Assembly: GCF_014645795.1 (NCBI RefSeq)
Contig: NZ_BMMK01000028.1
Span: 1-64,000, forward strand
DNA: 64,000 nt
Direction: 5' to 3'
DNA from: Longimycelium tulufanense
Lineage (GTDB): Bacteria; Actinomycetota; Actinomycetes; Mycobacteriales; Pseudonocardiaceae
Shown: positions 62,446 through 64,000 of the stretch, piece by piece
Numbering within the stretch: position 1 is the stretch's first letter
Layout of the letters: every line of letters begins with the position of its first letter
Position numbers and translations under genes: made by a program
Notes under the pieces: generated by a model
What the model was told of the DNA's origin: nothing
The model's input: the letters and a program-made list of their open reading frames with translations, nothing else
The model's database searches: none

Positions 62446-63966
62446 ATGAGCACGAAGTGGGAAACGAAGGTGTCCGATCTCCCGACCCGCTTCACGACGT
62501 GGCTCCGCCGGGATGCGGCGGCCGATTTCGGTGCGTCGCTGGTGGTGTTCCTGGTTGCGGTGCCGCTGTGCGTGGGAGTTGCGGTGGCTTCCGGTGCACC
62601 GGCCGAACTGGGCATCGTCACCGGCATCGTCGGCGGTCTCGGGGTCGGCCTGCTGCCGGGCAGCACCATGCAGGTCAGTGGGCCGTCCCCCGCCCCGGCC
62701 GTGCTGGTGGCCGAGGCGGTGTCCCGGCACGGCCTGGCCGCGCTGGGGGTGATCGTGCTCGGCGCCGGCCTGCTCCAGGTGCTGATGGGCCTGCTCCGGC
62801 TCGGCCGCTGGTTCCAGGCCATCTCCCCGTCGGTGGTGCGGGGCATGCTCGCCGGGATCGGCCTGGTGCTGCTGCTCGGCCAGCTCTACCCGTTCTTCGG
62901 TGCCGCCCAGCCCAAGAACATCGTCGGCAAGCTGGCCGGCCTGCCCGGGCTGGTCACCGGGGCACTGGACCGCTGGTCCGTCGCGGCCTCGGCACTGATC
63001 GGCGTGCTGACCCTGCTCGTCCTCGTGGCCTGGCAACGGATGCCGGCCAAGCTACGCCAGGTACCCGGGGCACTCGCGGCGGTGGTCGTGACCGCCACCG
63101 TCGTGGCGGTGGCCGGACTGCCCGTGGCCACCGTCCAGGTCGGTGGCCTCGGCGCCGTCATCTCCCCGCCCGACATGGGGCAGTGGTCGCTGTTCACCGA
63201 CCCGGCCGTGCTCGGCACGATAATCACCTTCGCGCTGGTCGCCTCGGCGGAGAGCATGTTCAGCGCGGCAGCGGTGGACCGGCTGCACACCGGGCCCGCG
63301 ACCCGGTACAACACCGAGCTGGCAGCGCAGGGTGCGGGCAACGTGGTCAGCGGGGCACTGGGCGCGCTGCCCGTGACCGCGGTGATCGTGCGGAGTGCGG
63401 CGAACGTCCAGGCGGGGGCGCGGACGAAGGCGTCGCGGGTGCTGCACGGGGTCTGGTTGCTGTTGTTCGCCGTGTTCCTGCCCGAGCTGCTCGCGCTGGT
63501 GCCGCTGCCCACGCTGGCCGCGTTGCTCGCGCACGCCGGCTGGAAGCTGCTCAACCTCCGAGAGCTCGTGCCGTTGCTGCGCACGCAGCGCGTGGAGGGC
63601 GCGATCGTGCTGCTCACCGCCGGCTCGATCGCCGCGATCGACCTACTCACCGGCGTGATCATCGGTTTGCTGGCGGCGATCGCCAAGACCGCGTGGGACG
63701 TCTCCCGGCTCTCGGTGAAGTGGCATCACGTGGGGGACCGGGTGTGTGTGCGGTTGGGCGGTATCGCAACCTTCCTCCGGCTTCCCCGGCTGCTCGCGGC
63801 ACTGCACGCGGTTCCGGACGCGCGTCGGGTCGAGCTCGACCTCTCCGAGCTGCGTCACCTCGACGATGCGTGCCGGCAGGCGGTGGAAAGCTGGGCCGAG
63901 CAACGTCGAAGGTCCAACACCGAGGTCGACCTGTCGCTGCCGGAACGGGTTTCGGTCTCCGGCTGA
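62446..63966 (+). CDS. SulP-family anion transporter with STAS domain
   Basis: SLC26/SulP-type transporter of 506 residues. It has about 12 membrane helices, beginning ADFGASLVVFLVAVPLCVGV, with LPGSTMQVSGPSPAPAVLVA in the first half and a C-terminal STAS domain (about 425-500) ending in RRVELDLSELRHLDDACRQA. Members carry sulfate, bicarbonate or other anions; the substrate is undetermined. The loop VASAESMFSAAAVDRLHTG matches the bicarbonate-type subgroup loosely. ATG at 62446 follows GTGAGGCGCG. It is the last gene in the window. Confidence 0.92.
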   Translation: MSTKWETKVSDLPTRFTTWLRRDAAADFGASLVVFLVAVPLCVGVAVASGAPAELGIVTGIVGGLGVGLLPGSTMQVSGPSPAPAVLVAEAVSRHGLAALGVIVLGAGLLQVLMGLLRLGRWFQAISPSVVRGMLAGIGLVLLLGQLYPFFGAAQPKNIVGKLAGLPGLVTGALDRWSVAASALIGVLTLLVLVAWQRMPAKLRQVPGALAAVVVTATVVAVAGLPVATVQVGGLGAVISPPDMGQWSLFTDPAVLGTIITFALVASAESMFSAAAVDRLHTGPATRYNTELAAQGAGNVVSGALGALPVTAVIVRSAANVQAGARTKASRVLHGVWLLLFAVFLPELLALVPLPTLAALLAHAGWKLLNLRELVPLLRTQRVEGAIVLLTAGSIAAIDLLTGVIIGLLAAIAKTAWDVSRLSVKWHHVGDRVCVRLGGIATFLRLPRLLAALHAVPDARRVELDLSELRHLDDACRQAVESWAEQRRRSNTEVDLSLPERVSVSG

Positions 63967-64000
63967 CCGGGAAACCGTTGCGTGTCCCAAAAACGCCCTC

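Overview
The window is about 64 kb of very GC-rich actinobacterial chromosome. Bases at codon third positions are overwhelmingly G or C, GTG starts are common, and stop and start codons of neighbouring genes often overlap. Phosphatidylinositol mannoside genes (pgsA-patA-pimA), an SsgA-family sporulation protein and the right end of a pSAM2-type integrative element together point to a mycelial member of the Pseudonocardiales or a close relative. The genus cannot be named from this alone. The backbone follows the order known from Mycobacterium tuberculosis (thrS, HIT, pgsA, patA, pimA, nudix, pdxS, pdxT, yebC, ruvCAB, yajC-secD-secF, apt, relA, ppiB, glyoxalase-II-like, hisS, Rv2578c-like radical SAM, aspS), with blocks of accessory genes inserted between conserved groups.

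Left end (1-4.5 kb): the last genes of an actinomycete integrative and conjugative element (rep, xis, int) abut the 3' end of a tRNA-Val(GAC) gene in a Gly-Cys-Val tRNA operon. An SsgA-like gene and a second tRNA-Val (CAC) with its terminator follow. From 4.5 to 7 kb lie an unknown protein and an orphan sensor histidine kinase that carries an unusual C-terminal membrane segment and tail.

7-18 kb: thrS, a HIT hydrolase and the PI/PIM operon, then a convergent EF-G2 gene, a flavin-type split-barrel protein and pdxS. 18-24 kb: an accessory block (VapBC, XRE-cupin regulator divergent from azlCD, two tandem asparagine permease paralogues) separates pdxS from its partner pdxT. 24-40 kb: pdxT, yebC, two DUF4262 genes, ruvCAB behind an SOS box, the Sec membrane genes, apt, the (p)ppGpp synthetase/hydrolase, a membrane cyclophilin, a metallo-hydrolase and hisS.

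40-47 kb, minus strand: an operon for choline uptake and oxidation to glycine betaine (SSS symporter, betaine aldehyde dehydrogenase, GMC choline dehydrogenase), followed 21 bp later by a YibE/F membrane protein. 47-56 kb: a radical SAM gene under a perfect SOS box, an F420/flavin-type oxidoreductase, a lower-GC3 island of an XRE-TPR regulator, an APH-fold kinase and two unknown small proteins, then a keto-acid decarboxylase divergent from a PucR-type regulator and a cation-exchanger-like membrane protein. 56-64 kb: a 35-residue membrane micro-protein, aspS, a degenerate APH-fold protein, an SGNH hydrolase, a small secreted protein and a SulP anion transporter.

The signals I rate highest are the two SOS boxes (ruvC and the radical SAM gene), an abrupt A/T-rich codon patch over the radical SAM cysteine motif, the orphan kinase with a C-terminal outboard domain, a paired operator candidate at azlCD, and the integrated element with its tRNA attachment site. 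I did not find a clear, complete new defence or biosynthetic system. No CRISPR array, rRNA or insertion sequence is visible.
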